Below, piece by piece: positions 34,950-44,376 of a DNA stretch of 64,000 nt. Location: NCBI RefSeq assembly GCF_003472385.1, contig NZ_QRLV01000003.1, positions 186,001-250,000 of the forward strand, given 5' to 3'. How positions within the stretch are numbered: position 1 is the stretch's first letter; each line of letters opens with the position of its first letter. This DNA is from Sutterella sp. AM11-39 (GTDB lineage: Bacteria > Pseudomonadota > Gammaproteobacteria > Burkholderiales > Burkholderiaceae_F). The position numbers and the translations under genes were made by a program. Below the pieces are notes generated by a model, which was given only the letters and a program-made list of their open reading frames with translations, did not search any database and was not told the DNA's origin.

Positions 34950-37208
34950 ATGGAACCGATAGCCGAAAAAAACGCCTGCCTGGACTTTGCCGTCAGATCG
35001 CTGGAACGCGTGCCGACTCGGGAGGAGTCTTTGAAACTGAGCGCGTATTCCACGCAGACGCTCGTGGCCGCAGCCAAAGAGGCGACGATCAAGTTCGCAG
35101 ATCGGGTCTTTAACTTCTGCGGCATCATCAATGCCAAATCAGGCCGTTGTTCGGAAGACTGCGCTTGGTGCTCCCAGTCGCGGCGTTTTGTCACAGGCAT
35201 TCCCATCTATCCGCTCATCAATGCCGACAAGGCGCTCGAAGCTGCAAAACAAGCACAGGCAAACGGTCTCACGCGGTTTTCGCTTGTGACGAGCGGTCGA
35301 AAGCTCTCTGCGCGTGAAGTGCGCGAAACAATCGAACTCGTGCGAGTCATTCGCAAGGAAACGAATCTTCAGATGTGCCTGAGCGCGGGTCTGTTGACTG
35401 AGAAGGAACTGCAAAGTCTCTTTGAAGCAGGCGTCGTGCGTTATCACTGCAATCTTGAGTCGAGCGAATCGCATTTCGGAAAGCTCTGCTCGACACATAC
35501 AACCGCTGACAAAGTTAAAACGCTCATGAACGCACGCGCGGTCGGTATGGACGTCTGCTCGGGCGGCATCATCGGGATGGGGGAGAGCGAAAGCGATCGC
35601 ATTGATTTGGCACTTCAATTGCGTGCGCTCAACGTGCTTTCGATTCCCGTCAACATTCTCTCGCCCATTGCCGGCACGGCGCTCGAGCATCAGCCGCTCC
35701 TGTCCGACGAAGAGATTCTGAGGTCTGTCGCTCTGTTTCGACTGATCAATCCCAAGGCTCAGCTGCGCTTTGCGGGCGGAAGAGCCCGTTTGTCACGAGA
35801 AGTTCAGAAGGCGGCACTCGAGTGCGGGATCAACGCCGCCATTGCCGGAGACATGCTGACGACGAAGGGCAGTGCAATCGATGCCGACCGCGAGCTTGTT
35901 TCCGAGGTCGGATATCAGACGCAAGATATCAAAACCTTTGACGAAGCGCATTTGTGGCATCCGTATGCGTCGGCCACCTTACCGCCTCCCGTCAATGTCG
36001 CTGCGGGTGGTCATGGTGCGCGCATTGTTTTGGAAGACGGCAGAGAGCTCATCGACGGTACTTCGAGTTGGTGGTGCGCGGCCTTCGGATACAACCGTCC
36101 TGAAATCGTCGAGGCGATTCAAAAACAGGCAAGCAAACTCACTCACGTCATGTTTGCAGGGTTTACACATCAACCTGCGGTGGAACTGGCCAAACGATTG
36201 ACTCGTCTGCTGCCTGAGAAGCTCACGAAGATTTTCTATGCGGATTCCGGATCGGTTGCCGTTGAGGTGGCCATGAAGCTTGCCGTGCAGTATCAATTGG
36301 CCAAAGGCCGAAAGACGCGCACGAACTTCGCGACGATCCGCAAGGGTTATCACGGCGACACCTGGAACGCGATGGGGGTGTGCGATCCGGTTGCGGGAAT
36401 GCACGGCTTTTTTTCCGGAGCGCTGCAGAAGCGCATCTTTATTGATGAACCGTCTTCCGTTTTCGGAGGTCAATGGGACCCGGGGGACATTGAGGAACTT
36501 GAGCGCGTTTTCGATGCGCAACAGGACGAAATATGCGCCCTGATTCTCGAACCGATCGTTCAGGGGGCAAGCGCTATGCGGTTCTACCACCCGCAGTTCC
36601 TGCGTGAAGCGCGCCGCTTGTGCGACAAGTACGACATTCTTTTAATCGCTGACGAAATTGCGACGGGGTTCGGTCGGACCGGCAAGCGATTTGCCTGCGA
36701 TTGGGCCGAGATCGTACCAGACATCATGACGCTCGGGAAAGCTCTCACGGGCGGCGCGGTGACGTTAAGCGCCGTGTGCACCTCCAATGCGGTGGCCGAT
36801 ACGGTGAGTTGTCATGCTCCGAACGCATTGATGCACGGTCCCACTTTCATGGCCAATCCGATTGCTTGCGCGGCGGCTGTCGCGGCGATGGACGTATACA
36901 TGTCCGAAGACTGGGAAGCCAAGGTTCGTCGTATTGAATCCGAACTGAAGAAAGGTTTGGAGCCTTTGCGCAAAGTCTCGGGTGTTAAGGATGTGCGCGT
37001 GCTCGGAGCCGTCGGTGTGGTGGAAACCGAGCGTGCTGCCGACAACAGAATTCTGGCCGCACAGTTCGTCAAGGAAGGCATTTGGGTGCGTCCCTTCGGA
37101 AATATCTTCTACGTGATGCCGCCCTTTGTGATCGAACCCGATGAACTGCAGACATTGATTGTCGGTTTCGTCAAGGTGACGCGCAATTGGGTGGAAGAGA
37201 AGATTTAA
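34950..37208 (+). CDS. bioB-bioA: Fused biotin synthase - adenosylmethionine-8-amino-7-oxononanoate aminotransferase
   Basis: One 752-residue frame carrying two biotin enzymes. Residues 1 to about 322 are BioB, the radical SAM enzyme inserting sulfur into dethiobiotin: Cys67, 71, 74 in GRCSEDCAWC, NFCGIINAKSG and YHCNLESSESHF are typical. From about 328 (TFDEAHLWHPYAS) begins BioA, the PLP aminotransferase using S-adenosylmethionine, with SSWWCAAFGYNRPEI, ADEIATGFGRTGK and the PLP Lys597 in TLGKALTGG. No stop or frameshift is seen at the junction and both halves look intact. bioD follows after a 309-base insertion-sequence relic. bioF and bioC are not in the window. Confidence 0.93.
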   Translation: MEPIAEKNACLDFAVRSLERVPTREESLKLSAYSTQTLVAAAKEATIKFADRVFNFCGIINAKSGRCSEDCAWCSQSRRFVTGIPIYPLINADKALEAAKQAQANGLTRFSLVTSGRKLSAREVRETIELVRVIRKETNLQMCLSAGLLTEKELQSLFEAGVVRYHCNLESSESHFGKLCSTHTTADKVKTLMNARAVGMDVCSGGIIGMGESESDRIDLALQLRALNVLSIPVNILSPIAGTALEHQPLLSDEEILRSVALFRLINPKAQLRFAGGRARLSREVQKAALECGINAAIAGDMLTTKGSAIDADRELVSEVGYQTQDIKTFDEAHLWHPYASATLPPPVNVAAGGHGARIVLEDGRELIDGTSSWWCAAFGYNRPEIVEAIQKQASKLTHVMFAGFTHQPAVELAKRLTRLLPEKLTKIFYADSGSVAVEVAMKLAVQYQLAKGRKTRTNFATIRKGYHGDTWNAMGVCDPVAGMHGFFSGALQKRIFIDEPSSVFGGQWDPGDIEELERVFDAQQDEICALILEPIVQGASAMRFYHPQFLREARRLCDKYDILLIADEIATGFGRTGKRFACDWAEIVPDIMTLGKALTGGAVTLSAVCTSNAVADTVSCHAPNALMHGPTFMANPIACAAAVAAMDVYMSEDWEAKVRRIESELKKGLEPLRKVSGVKDVRVLGAVGVVETERAADNRILAAQFVKEGIWVRPFGNIFYVMPPFVIEPDELQTLIVGFVKVTRNWVEEKI

Positions 37209-37221
37209 AGAGCAAATATAA

Positions 37222-37410
37222 GCTGTTAATCTCGTTCAATGCTCAAAGAAGGTCGTTGAGTTCGGTGTGTTAACTGAAACCAGTCTGAGGCACTGTGGTT
37301 ACCGAGCGCACAGCGACCTGAATGCAGGTCGAAATCTGCACGGTCTGGGCTATCTGCTGATGACCCAGAGGCCGGACGTAAACAGGCCTAATGCGACATT
37401 ACGAATGTGA
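37222..37410 (+). pseudogene. Decayed tnpB (IS200/IS605) C-terminal relic
   Basis: Open frame without start codon, ending TGA 37408-37410. Its translation contains HCGYRAHSDLNAGRNLHGLG, the zinc-ribbon end of TnpB proteins (CGYxxHxDLNAGRNL), preceded by a degraded first half (QCSKKVVE, TETSL) lacking one Cys-x2-Cys pair. A hairpin typical of an IS605 right end follows within 12 bases. Nothing of tnpA or the main TnpB body remains here. Confidence 0.72.
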
Positions 37411-37420
37411 TAGTTGCAAA

Positions 37421-37441
37421 GCCTGCGACTTTAGTCGCGGG
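37421..37441 (+). mobile_element. Right-end hairpin of an IS200/IS605-type element
   Basis: GCCTGCGAC-TTTA-GTCGCGGG stem-loop (37422-37429 with 37434-37441), of the subterminal hairpin form with a GACTTTAGTC core that these elements carry, placed just after the tnpB relic. Confidence 0.6.
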
Positions 37442-37517
37442 TTGTTTAATGAAGAATAATTCTTGTCGTGACAACACCAATAACAGATTAAATGCAACCG
37501 TTTATGAGTAATCAACG

Positions 37518-38204
37518 ATGGCACTGATGCAGGACAATGTAGTGAAGCTATCTTCAGGAATTCATTTCGTGAGCGGCATCGATACGGATGCGGGAAAGAC
37601 CGTCTGCACGGGGTGGCTTGCTCGCGCACTTCTGCGCTGCGGACGTCGTGTGGCCACCATGAAATTGGTGCAGACCGGTTGCGGAGACTACAGTCCGGAC
37701 ATTCGCCTGCACCGGCGTCTGATGGGGGTGACGCTGCCCGAAGACGAGGAAGGGATCACCGCGCCCGAACTTTTCACCTACCCGGCGTCACCTCATCTGG
37801 CGGCCAAAATCGATGGCCGACCGATTGATCTTGCGCATCTGATTGACTGCGCGAACAAACTGGCCGAAAGCTACGATGTGGTGCTTGTCGAAGGAGCCGG
37901 AGGTTTGGCCGTGCCCCTGACGGATAATTTACTTACGGTTGATTTTGCGTGCGCGCAGAACTGGCCTTTTGTTTTCGTGACTTCGGGGAGGTTAGGCTCC
38001 ATCAATCACGCCGTGTTGTCTCTTGAGGCGCTGCAGCGACGCGGGGCCGAACTTTCGGCCGTGATCTTCAATCAATGCAACCCGATGCCCGACGCAACGA
38101 TTGAAGAGGATACGCGGGAATATATGAAGCGGTATTGTTTCAGTCGATTCCCGCAGGCGCTGTGGTTGGAGTGCCCGGTCTTTGCCCCCGACGAGATCGG
38201 CTGA
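37518..38204 (+). CDS. bioD: Dethiobiotin synthetase
   Basis: ATP-dependent carboxylase closing the ureido ring of dethiobiotin from 7,8-diaminononanoate and CO2, i.e. the step between the two halves of the upstream fusion protein. 228 residues. The P-loop is SGIDTDAGKTVCTGWLARAL, followed by KLVQTGC and VEGAGGLAVPLTDN. The start is ATG 37518 or ATG 37527; neither has a strong ribosome site. The relic between bioBA and bioD may have brought or broken a promoter. Confidence 0.94.
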   Translation: MALMQDNVVKLSSGIHFVSGIDTDAGKTVCTGWLARALLRCGRRVATMKLVQTGCGDYSPDIRLHRRLMGVTLPEDEEGITAPELFTYPASPHLAAKIDGRPIDLAHLIDCANKLAESYDVVLVEGAGGLAVPLTDNLLTVDFACAQNWPFVFVTSGRLGSINHAVLSLEALQRRGAELSAVIFNQCNPMPDATIEEDTREYMKRYCFSRFPQALWLECPVFAPDEIG

Positions 38205-38393
38205 TATCAGAGTCACGAAAAAAACGTTTTGCAACGCGGCTGATGCGCGAAATTAAGCGAGCCGACAGCTTGCTTTTGTTAGAATGCACGGCTATTGAGT
38301 AGAAAAGTGCGCTCAGTGTTTTTCGTGGGCGCACAGCGGCCCTGCGGCTTGATGCGGCAGTCCGCATTTTTGTTTAATCCAAAGGCTAATTTC

Positions 38394-40298
38394 ATGCTTC
38401 TTGAGTTGTTCCGCAATCACAAGCGCTGGCTGATGTTCATCGCCATGGTGCTCGTGATTCCCAGCTTTGTGGTCACAGGTATCTATTCCTACAACCGAAT
38501 GATCAGCGACGACGGCGCCATCGCCAAGGTTGACGACGTTTCGATCCTTCCGCAGCAGTTTGACGAAGCCAAGCGCCAACGTCTGGAAAACCTGCGCGTG
38601 CGTCTCGGTGAAGAATTCCGCTCCAATATGCTCGACAGCCAGGAGGCCAAGGTCGCGCTGCTCGAAGCGATCATGAACGAACGCAGTCTCATCGGTGAGA
38701 CGTCTCTTGAAGACATTCATGTGAGCGAACAGGTCGCCATCGAAATGATCAAGACCTTCCCGCGCTTTCTCACCGACGGTAAATTCGACGCCCAGAAATA
38801 CACCAACTATCTGGCCGCTTCCGGCATGAGTGATGAATATTTCGTGCACATGATCCGCGGTGAAATCAGCCGCAATCTGCTCACCGAAGGCATCACCCGC
38901 ACGACGTTGGTGCCCGATACCGCCTCGCGCAGCATCTTCAACCTTCTCACGGAAAAGCGTGAAGCCGCCGTGCACAACCTGAGCGTCGGCGAATACATGG
39001 TCAAAGTGAAGGTGTCTGACGAAGACGCCAAGAAGTACTGGACGGACAACCAGAAGCAGTTTGAACGTCCCGATGCCGTCAATGTCGAATACGTTGTGTT
39101 CTCTCCGGATCTCTTTAAGAACGTTGAACCCAGCGAAGAAGACATCAAGACCTTCTACGAACAGAACAAGGGCCGCTTCCAGGCTCCGGAAGAACGGCGA
39201 GCCTCCCACATCTTGATTGACTTCGGTCAGGGCAAGGACAAGGCTAAGGCCAAGGCCGAAGAAATCTTCAAGCAGGTCAAGGCCGATCCCAAGGCATTTG
39301 CCGAAGTGGCCAAGAAGGAATCGGCCGATCCGGGCAGCGCCAAGGAAGGCGGTGATCTGGGCTGGTTCACGAAGGGCATGATGGTGCCGGCGTTTGAAGA
39401 CGCGGTCTTTAACGCCAAGGAAGGCGACATTGTCGGTCCGGTGGAATCCGAATTCGGTTTCCACATCATTTCGGTCACCGGCGTCAAGGCGACGGCCGCC
39501 AAGCCCCTGGCTGACGTTCGTGCCGAAATCGTGAAGCTCTATCAGGATCAGGAAAGCCAGAAGCGCTTTGCCGAAGAAGCCGACAACTTCACCAACATGG
39601 TTTACGAACAGAGCGATTCGCTCAAGAGCGTGATCGAAAAGTACAACCTCAAGCCCGTGACGCTCAACAACGTGACGGCTGAAGGCCCGAGCGATGCGGC
39701 TCAGAAGAAGTTCCTCAACCAGCACGTCATGGAAAACCTCTTCGGTGAAGAATGTCTGGTTGAAAAGCGCAACACGCAGGCCATCGAAGTTGCTTCCAAC
39801 ACGCTCGTTGCCGCTCGCGTGACGGCTTATCAGCCGGCTCACATCGCCAAGTTTGAAGACGTTCGCGCCGACATTCTTTCGCTTCTGACAACCGAACGCG
39901 CTCTTGACGCCGCCGAAAAGGACGGTCAGGCTCTGCTTGCCAAGATCAAGTCCGGTGAAGCTAAGGACGTGAAGTTCGACAAAGCCATGACCGTGTCCCG
40001 TTCTCAGCCTCTGGGTTGGGACTTCAACCTGATCAATTCGCTCATGCGTGTTCCCGCCAAGGAACTGCCCGCCTATATCGGCGTGCGCACTCCCACGGGC
40101 TACACGCTGGTGCATATCACCAAGTCCGAAACGGTTGAGCCCGACGCCTCCGCTCTGGAAGGCACGCGCAACGAGCTGGCCGGCATGTTCGGTCAGGCTG
40201 AAGAAAACGCCTATCTCGACAGCCTGCGCGCCAAGCACAACGCTGTGGTCCTGAGCAAGGATTACCTGCCGGGCGCCGAGGAAAAGAAGGCTGAATAA
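38394..40298 (+). CDS. ppiD: Periplasmic folding chaperone PpiD
   Basis: Membrane-anchored SurA/PpiD-type chaperone facing the periplasm near the Sec translocon, 634 residues from ATG 38394 (MLLELFRNHKRWLMF, AAAGG upstream). One N-terminal membrane segment (LMFIAMVLVIPSFVVTGIYS, about 13-32), the SurA_N-like helical region with VDDVSILPQQFDEAKRQRL, and a parvulin domain (about 265-360: RRASHILIDFGQGKDKAKAK, GGDLGWFTKGMMVPAFEDA, FGFHIISVTG). In E. coli ppiD follows lon and hupB; here it is elsewhere, behind bioD. Confidence 0.94.
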   Translation: MLLELFRNHKRWLMFIAMVLVIPSFVVTGIYSYNRMISDDGAIAKVDDVSILPQQFDEAKRQRLENLRVRLGEEFRSNMLDSQEAKVALLEAIMNERSLIGETSLEDIHVSEQVAIEMIKTFPRFLTDGKFDAQKYTNYLAASGMSDEYFVHMIRGEISRNLLTEGITRTTLVPDTASRSIFNLLTEKREAAVHNLSVGEYMVKVKVSDEDAKKYWTDNQKQFERPDAVNVEYVVFSPDLFKNVEPSEEDIKTFYEQNKGRFQAPEERRASHILIDFGQGKDKAKAKAEEIFKQVKADPKAFAEVAKKESADPGSAKEGGDLGWFTKGMMVPAFEDAVFNAKEGDIVGPVESEFGFHIISVTGVKATAAKPLADVRAEIVKLYQDQESQKRFAEEADNFTNMVYEQSDSLKSVIEKYNLKPVTLNNVTAEGPSDAAQKKFLNQHVMENLFGEECLVEKRNTQAIEVASNTLVAARVTAYQPAHIAKFEDVRADILSLLTTERALDAAEKDGQALLAKIKSGEAKDVKFDKAMTVSRSQPLGWDFNLINSLMRVPAKELPAYIGVRTPTGYTLVHITKSETVEPDASALEGTRNELAGMFGQAEENAYLDSLRAKHNAVVLSKDYLPGAEEKKAE

Positions 40299-40344
40299 GC
40301 TTTAGCGCTCAAGGTGCCGTTTTCACGGCGGCATCAAAACGAAG

Positions 40345-40389
40345 AACCGGAAGATCGATAGCTGACCTTCCGGTTTTTTGTGTCCGTAA
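40345..40389 (+). terminator. Terminator of ppiD
   Basis: AACCGGAAG / CTTCCGGTT stem followed by TTTTTT. Confidence 0.88.
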
Positions 40390-40523
40390 GCCTGAGGAAA
40401 ATTATTCGAGAGTCGGTTCCTAGCCACAGAAACGAATAAAGGCGAATTACGACGAAACGTCGGTGGTTTGGGCCAAAGGCAACCGCAGGTTTCAGAATGT
40501 CAATCGGAGGATACGGTTTTCTG

Positions 40524-41459
40524 TCAGTGGCTCATGCGTCCTTCAAACAGTCGTTTGAAAAACGATCTCGGAAGCTGAGCCAGAATGACGGCACTCAGCA
40601 TCAGGCTGCAGCCTAAAAGTTCGCGGGAATTCATGGATTGCGACAGAATCAGCCAGCCGGCGATGACGCTCACAACGCTTTCAAGACTCAGGATCAGAGA
40701 AGCCACGGTCGGATTGACGCCGCGCTGGCCGATGATCTGAAGCGTGTAGGCGATGCCGTTGCTGCAGATACCTGCGTAGAGGAAGGCGGGAGCGGCTGCC
40801 TTCATGGCTTCGAGCGTGGGCGGTTCGAAGATCATCATCAGGATGAAGCCCAAGATGCTCCCCACAAAGAACTGAATGCAGCTCATGCGCACGCCGTCGA
40901 CGTGGTCTGTGTAGTGGTCGATTACGAGGATGTGTGCGGTGTAACTAAACGCACAAGCCAGCACCAAGCCGTCGCCGAGGCTCAGGGAAAATTCTCCGGG
41001 AGGCATGCAGAGATAATAGAGCCCAAGGCACGAAAGCACGACCGCAATCCACACCAGAAAGCCCGTCTTGCGACCGATGAACATGCCGACGACCGGAACG
41101 ATCACGATATACAGGCACGTCAAAAATCCCGCTTTGCCCACCGTGGTGTAGAGAAGTCCGAACTGCTGCAGCGATTCGGAAACAAAAAGCACGATGCCGC
41201 AGAGAATGCCGCCTGTCCAAACCTTGGGATTTCTCCAAGGGTTGGATTTTTCGCCTGTTGTCTCATCGATCTTCTTGCGTGTGATCCGATCCAAAATGGG
41301 CAGCACCGCCAGCAGAAACAGTCCGCCGATGATGGAGCGCGCAAACGTAAAGGCAAACGGTCCGATGTGATTCATGCCGAGGGCCTGCGCGACGAAGGCG
41401 GAGCCCCAGATGACGGCGCACAAGAAAAGAATGAAACTGTTGCGGACTTGAAGCGGCAT
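40524..41459 (-). CDS. EamA/DMT-family transporter
   Basis: Drug/metabolite transporter superfamily permease of 311 residues from ATG 41459 (MPLQVRNSFILFLCAVIWGS); a TTG nine codons earlier is less likely. Ten hydrophobic helices form two EamA repeats, the first opening with WGSAFVAQALGMNHIGPFAF and the second with YTAHILVIDHYTDHVD. The end of the second repeat shows the typical ASLILSLESVVSVIAGWLIL. Substrate not predictable. Stands alone between convergent ppiD and divergent leuC. Confidence 0.88.
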   Translation of the reverse strand: MPLQVRNSFILFLCAVIWGSAFVAQALGMNHIGPFAFTFARSIIGGLFLLAVLPILDRITRKKIDETTGEKSNPWRNPKVWTGGILCGIVLFVSESLQQFGLLYTTVGKAGFLTCLYIVIVPVVGMFIGRKTGFLVWIAVVLSCLGLYYLCMPPGEFSLSLGDGLVLACAFSYTAHILVIDHYTDHVDGVRMSCIQFFVGSILGFILMMIFEPPTLEAMKAAAPAFLYAGICSNGIAYTLQIIGQRGVNPTVASLILSLESVVSVIAGWLILSQSMNSRELLGCSLMLSAVILAQLPRSFFKRLFEGRMSH

Positions 41460-41624
41460 GACGATGAAAGACAAAACTGCAGACAAGAAACGTCGGCATT
41501 CTAAACGAGCGCACCTTGTTTTCAGAACCGTCCGAAAAGCCGAAGAGTGCCGTTTTGAGGCGTAGAATCAAAGCATTGCTGAATTCCTATTGTTGAGAAA
41601 ACAATTTATAACAAGGAGGCGAAT

Positions 41625-43034
41625 ATGGCGATAGCAAGAACGCTATACGAGAAGATTGTGGAGAGCCACACGGTCAAGCGTATTGACGGGGAAACGGTGC
41701 TTCTTTACGTGGACGCTCACTTTGCCAACGAATACACGAGTCCGCAGGCTTTCAGCGGTGTGCGCGAGCGCGGCTGCGGCGTTTTTGCTCCCGACTCGCA
41801 CCTGTGCGTGGTCGACCACATCATTCCGTCGGCCGATACCAATCCGCGAGTGATTCATGATGAGGCGAGCGCGCTTCAGGCGTCCAATCTCGCCAAAAAC
41901 TGCCGCGATTTCGGCATTGATGCGTTTTATGGTCCCAACGATGCAGCTCAAGGCATCGAACATGTCCTGATGGACGAGCAGGGGCTCGTGCGACCTGGTA
42001 TGGTCGTGATCTGCGGCGACAGTCACACGACGACGCACGGTGCGCTGGGAGCTCTGGCCTTTGGCATCGGTACCTCCGAAATCGAGCATATTCTTGCTAC
42101 GCAAACGCTTGTCTATCGTTTGGCCAAGCCCATGCTGATCCGTATCGACGGAAAATTAAAGCCGGGATCAACCGCCAAGGATCTGGCCCTTTATGTCCTG
42201 AGAACAATCACCGCCCGCGGTGCGCTCGGTTGCGTCGTCGAATACCAAGGCTCGGGCGTCGAGGCATTGAGCGTTGAAGAACGCATGACGCTTTGCAATC
42301 TCACGGTGGAAGCCGGAGCGCGCGGGGCGATTATTGCCCCGGACGAAAAGACGCGCGAGTGGGTGCGTACGCACTGGCTCGACTTTGATCAGAATGAGTT
42401 TGAAGCGGCTTCGCGCTACTGGAAGACGCTTGCTTCCGACCCCGAGGCGGTCTTTTCCAAGACCGTTGTGATCAATGCGGGAGACGTCAAGCCCATGGTG
42501 ACCTGGGGTACGAGCCCCGATCAGTGTGTCGCGTTCGATGAGCCTGTTCCGGCAGCGGACTCTTTCGAGGATCCCGTACAGCGTGCGGCGGCCGTCCGCG
42601 CCCTGGAGTATCAGGGCATTGAAGCGGGAACGCTCATGACACAACTTGCCGTGCAGCACGTCTTCATCGGGTCGTGCACCAACGCCCGGATTTCAGACCT
42701 GAGAGCTGCCGCTGCCGTGGTAAAGGGACGCAAGGTGGCGCCGGGGGTTCGCGCTCAGGTGGTGCCGGGCAGCATGCGCGTGAGAAAGCAGGCCGAGGAC
42801 GAAGGCTTGGCCGAGATCTTCAAGGAAGCAGGATTTGAATGGCGCAAGAGCGGCTGCTCGCTGTGTTTGGCCATGAACGATGACATTTTGCAGTCGGGCG
42901 TGCGCTGTGCATCGACCACGAACCGAAATTTCGAGGGGCGCCAGGGAAGAGGTGCGCGCACGCATCTGGTGAGTCCGGCCGCTGCTGCCGCAGCTGCGAT
43001 TACGGGCAAACTGACCGATCCCGCAATGCTGTAA
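41625..43034 (+). CDS. leuC: 3-isopropylmalate dehydratase large subunit
   Basis: Aconitase-family Fe-S hydro-lyase subunit, 469 residues, with AAGGAGG before ATG. The [4Fe-4S] ligands are the Cys in FIGSCTNAR and the pair in SGCSLCLAMNDD. GDSHTTTHGALGALAFGIG is the substrate-loop signature. The pair with leuD isomerises 2- and 3-isopropylmalate in leucine synthesis. leuA and leuB are not adjacent, so a related activity such as citraconate/methylmalate hydratase cannot be excluded by sequence reading alone. Confidence 0.9.
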   Translation: MAIARTLYEKIVESHTVKRIDGETVLLYVDAHFANEYTSPQAFSGVRERGCGVFAPDSHLCVVDHIIPSADTNPRVIHDEASALQASNLAKNCRDFGIDAFYGPNDAAQGIEHVLMDEQGLVRPGMVVICGDSHTTTHGALGALAFGIGTSEIEHILATQTLVYRLAKPMLIRIDGKLKPGSTAKDLALYVLRTITARGALGCVVEYQGSGVEALSVEERMTLCNLTVEAGARGAIIAPDEKTREWVRTHWLDFDQNEFEAASRYWKTLASDPEAVFSKTVVINAGDVKPMVTWGTSPDQCVAFDEPVPAADSFEDPVQRAAAVRALEYQGIEAGTLMTQLAVQHVFIGSCTNARISDLRAAAAVVKGRKVAPGVRAQVVPGSMRVRKQAEDEGLAEIFKEAGFEWRKSGCSLCLAMNDDILQSGVRCASTTNRNFEGRQGRGARTHLVSPAAAAAAAITGKLTDPAML

Positions 43035-43052
43035 TACGAAAGGAGCTCAGAA

Positions 43053-43697
43053 ATGGACAAATTTACGTCGCTCACGACCGGTGCCGTTGCCTTGGAAGCC
43101 GACAATATCGATACTGATCAGATTATGCCCAAGCAGTTCCTGCGCGGAATCGACAAGGGGCTCTTCTACAACCTCAAGCACAAGGCGGACGGCTCGTTGG
43201 ATCCGAAGTGCGTGCTCAATTCCCCTGCTGCGGCTAAAGCCGCCGTACTCCTGGCCGGCCCTAACTTCGGATGCGGTTCAAGCCGCGAACACGCCGTCTG
43301 GGGACTTTTGCAAGGTGGTTTCCGAGTGGTTGTGGCGCCGAGCTTCGGAGAGATCTTCTACAGCAATTGTTTCAACAACGGCCTTTTGGCGTGTAAAGTT
43401 TCGGTCGACGATTTGGAAAAGCTTTTTGATGTCCTGCGCAAGGATCCTCAAGCTGTTTTTACTGTTGATCTCGCCGCACGGACGGTTTGTACCGGCGACA
43501 TTGTTGTCAGCTTTGCGATTGCACCGCGTCACAGCCGCATGCTCGAGCTGGGCCTTGACATGGTCGATACGACGCTCTCCGAAATCAATGAGGTCAAGCA
43601 ATTCCGTGAGCGCCATGAACGGGAGTTTCCGTGGATGAGCGGATTGCCCGGCAAGGCCAAGCGCGTGTTGGTGGCAAGAGGAGAGTCGTTGCCTTAA
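43053..43697 (+). CDS. leuD: 3-isopropylmalate dehydratase small subunit
   Basis: Swivel domain partner of LeuC, 214 residues. Family features are DNIDTDQIMPKQFL at the N-terminus, the substrate loop GPNFGCGSSREHAVWGL and PSFGEIFYSNCFNNGLL. AAGGAG lies before the ATG, 18 bases after the leuC stop, so the two are one operon. Length fits the longer LeuD form of proteobacteria. Confidence 0.92.
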   Translation: MDKFTSLTTGAVALEADNIDTDQIMPKQFLRGIDKGLFYNLKHKADGSLDPKCVLNSPAAAKAAVLLAGPNFGCGSSREHAVWGLLQGGFRVVVAPSFGEIFYSNCFNNGLLACKVSVDDLEKLFDVLRKDPQAVFTVDLAARTVCTGDIVVSFAIAPRHSRMLELGLDMVDTTLSEINEVKQFRERHEREFPWMSGLPGKAKRVLVARGESLP

Positions 43698-43782
43698 TTC
43701 CGAAGTCGGGGAGGGGGCGAACGGTACCGATTACAATGGATCTATCTGTGTTGACGCTCCCTATTCCGGAGGACGAACGCAA

Positions 43783-44253
43783 ATGAGAAAGCTAATTGTC
43801 ATTTTGAGCTTCGCAACCCTGTTGACAGGTTGCGAAACAATGCCTCAGTCTCAATCTCAATCGCTTGCCGTGCCCTATGACCCGGAGGTGACTACCGTAA
43901 CTTCAAACACGGATTCGGAAGCCTTGATGAAGCGGCGGATTGCCGAACTTGAGGCTCAGCTTGCCGAAGCAAAAAAAGTATCAATGCAGGAGCGTGAGGC
44001 AGAAGCACCTGAAGTTGGGTACTACAAAGTGTTCCAGACTCTGGACGATGGGGCACTTGCAGAAAGCTGTGACAGACCGGATGCTTTGGTTTGTTTGGGA
44101 AAAATCGTATTCATTCCCAAATCTGTGGACGGAATGTTGTACGACGACAAGATGGTCCGGATTAACAACCCGCAAGTCATTGATGTTCTGAAGTACGAAA
44201 ATCGAATGGGCGTTCAAAAGACCGTCCCCGTTGTTGTCGAGAAGAAAAAATGA
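43783..44253 (+). CDS. Small lipoprotein of unknown function
   Basis: 156-residue exported protein. The signal peptide ends in a clear lipobox LLTGC (Cys17). After a Ser/Gln-rich linker there is a short heptad-like coiled-coil segment (ALMKRRIAELEAQLAEAKK, about 46-64) and a C-terminal part with two Cys (ESCDRPDALVCLGK) that may form a disulfide. GGAGG stands before the ATG, and a TACAAT -10-like element lies in the gap from leuD. I do not recognise the family; it is probably anchored to the outer membrane. Confidence 0.75.
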   Translation: MRKLIVILSFATLLTGCETMPQSQSQSLAVPYDPEVTTVTSNTDSEALMKRRIAELEAQLAEAKKVSMQEREAEAPEVGYYKVFQTLDDGALAESCDRPDALVCLGKIVFIPKSVDGMLYDDKMVRINNPQVIDVLKYENRMGVQKTVPVVVEKKK

Positions 44254-44290
44254 CAGGGAACCGATAGCTTTTCATGGCTTATTGCTACAC

Positions 44291-44327
44291 AGACAAAAAC
44301 AGCGCGAAATTCGCGCTGTTTTTGTCT
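44291..44327. terminator. Bidirectional terminator between lipoprotein and regulator genes
   Basis: Perfect 18-base palindrome arms (AGACAAAAACAGCGCGAA and complement) around a single base, with T-runs on both strands. Confidence 0.9.
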
Positions 44328-44376
44328 GAAAAGTGAACCGCAATCAGTTAGCTGCAGGCTCCTGTGGAGAAATTCA

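Noticed and set aside
37209..37450. Independent structured non-coding RNA gene
   Set aside because: The several hairpins first looked like an RNA gene, but the translated zinc-ribbon phrase and right-end hairpin explain the stretch better as an IS605 relic; a surviving guide RNA remains only a possibility.
38313..40238. 641-codon minus-strand frame opposite ppiD
   Set aside because: Shadow frame; ppiD has the membrane anchor and parvulin motifs and a proper ribosome site.
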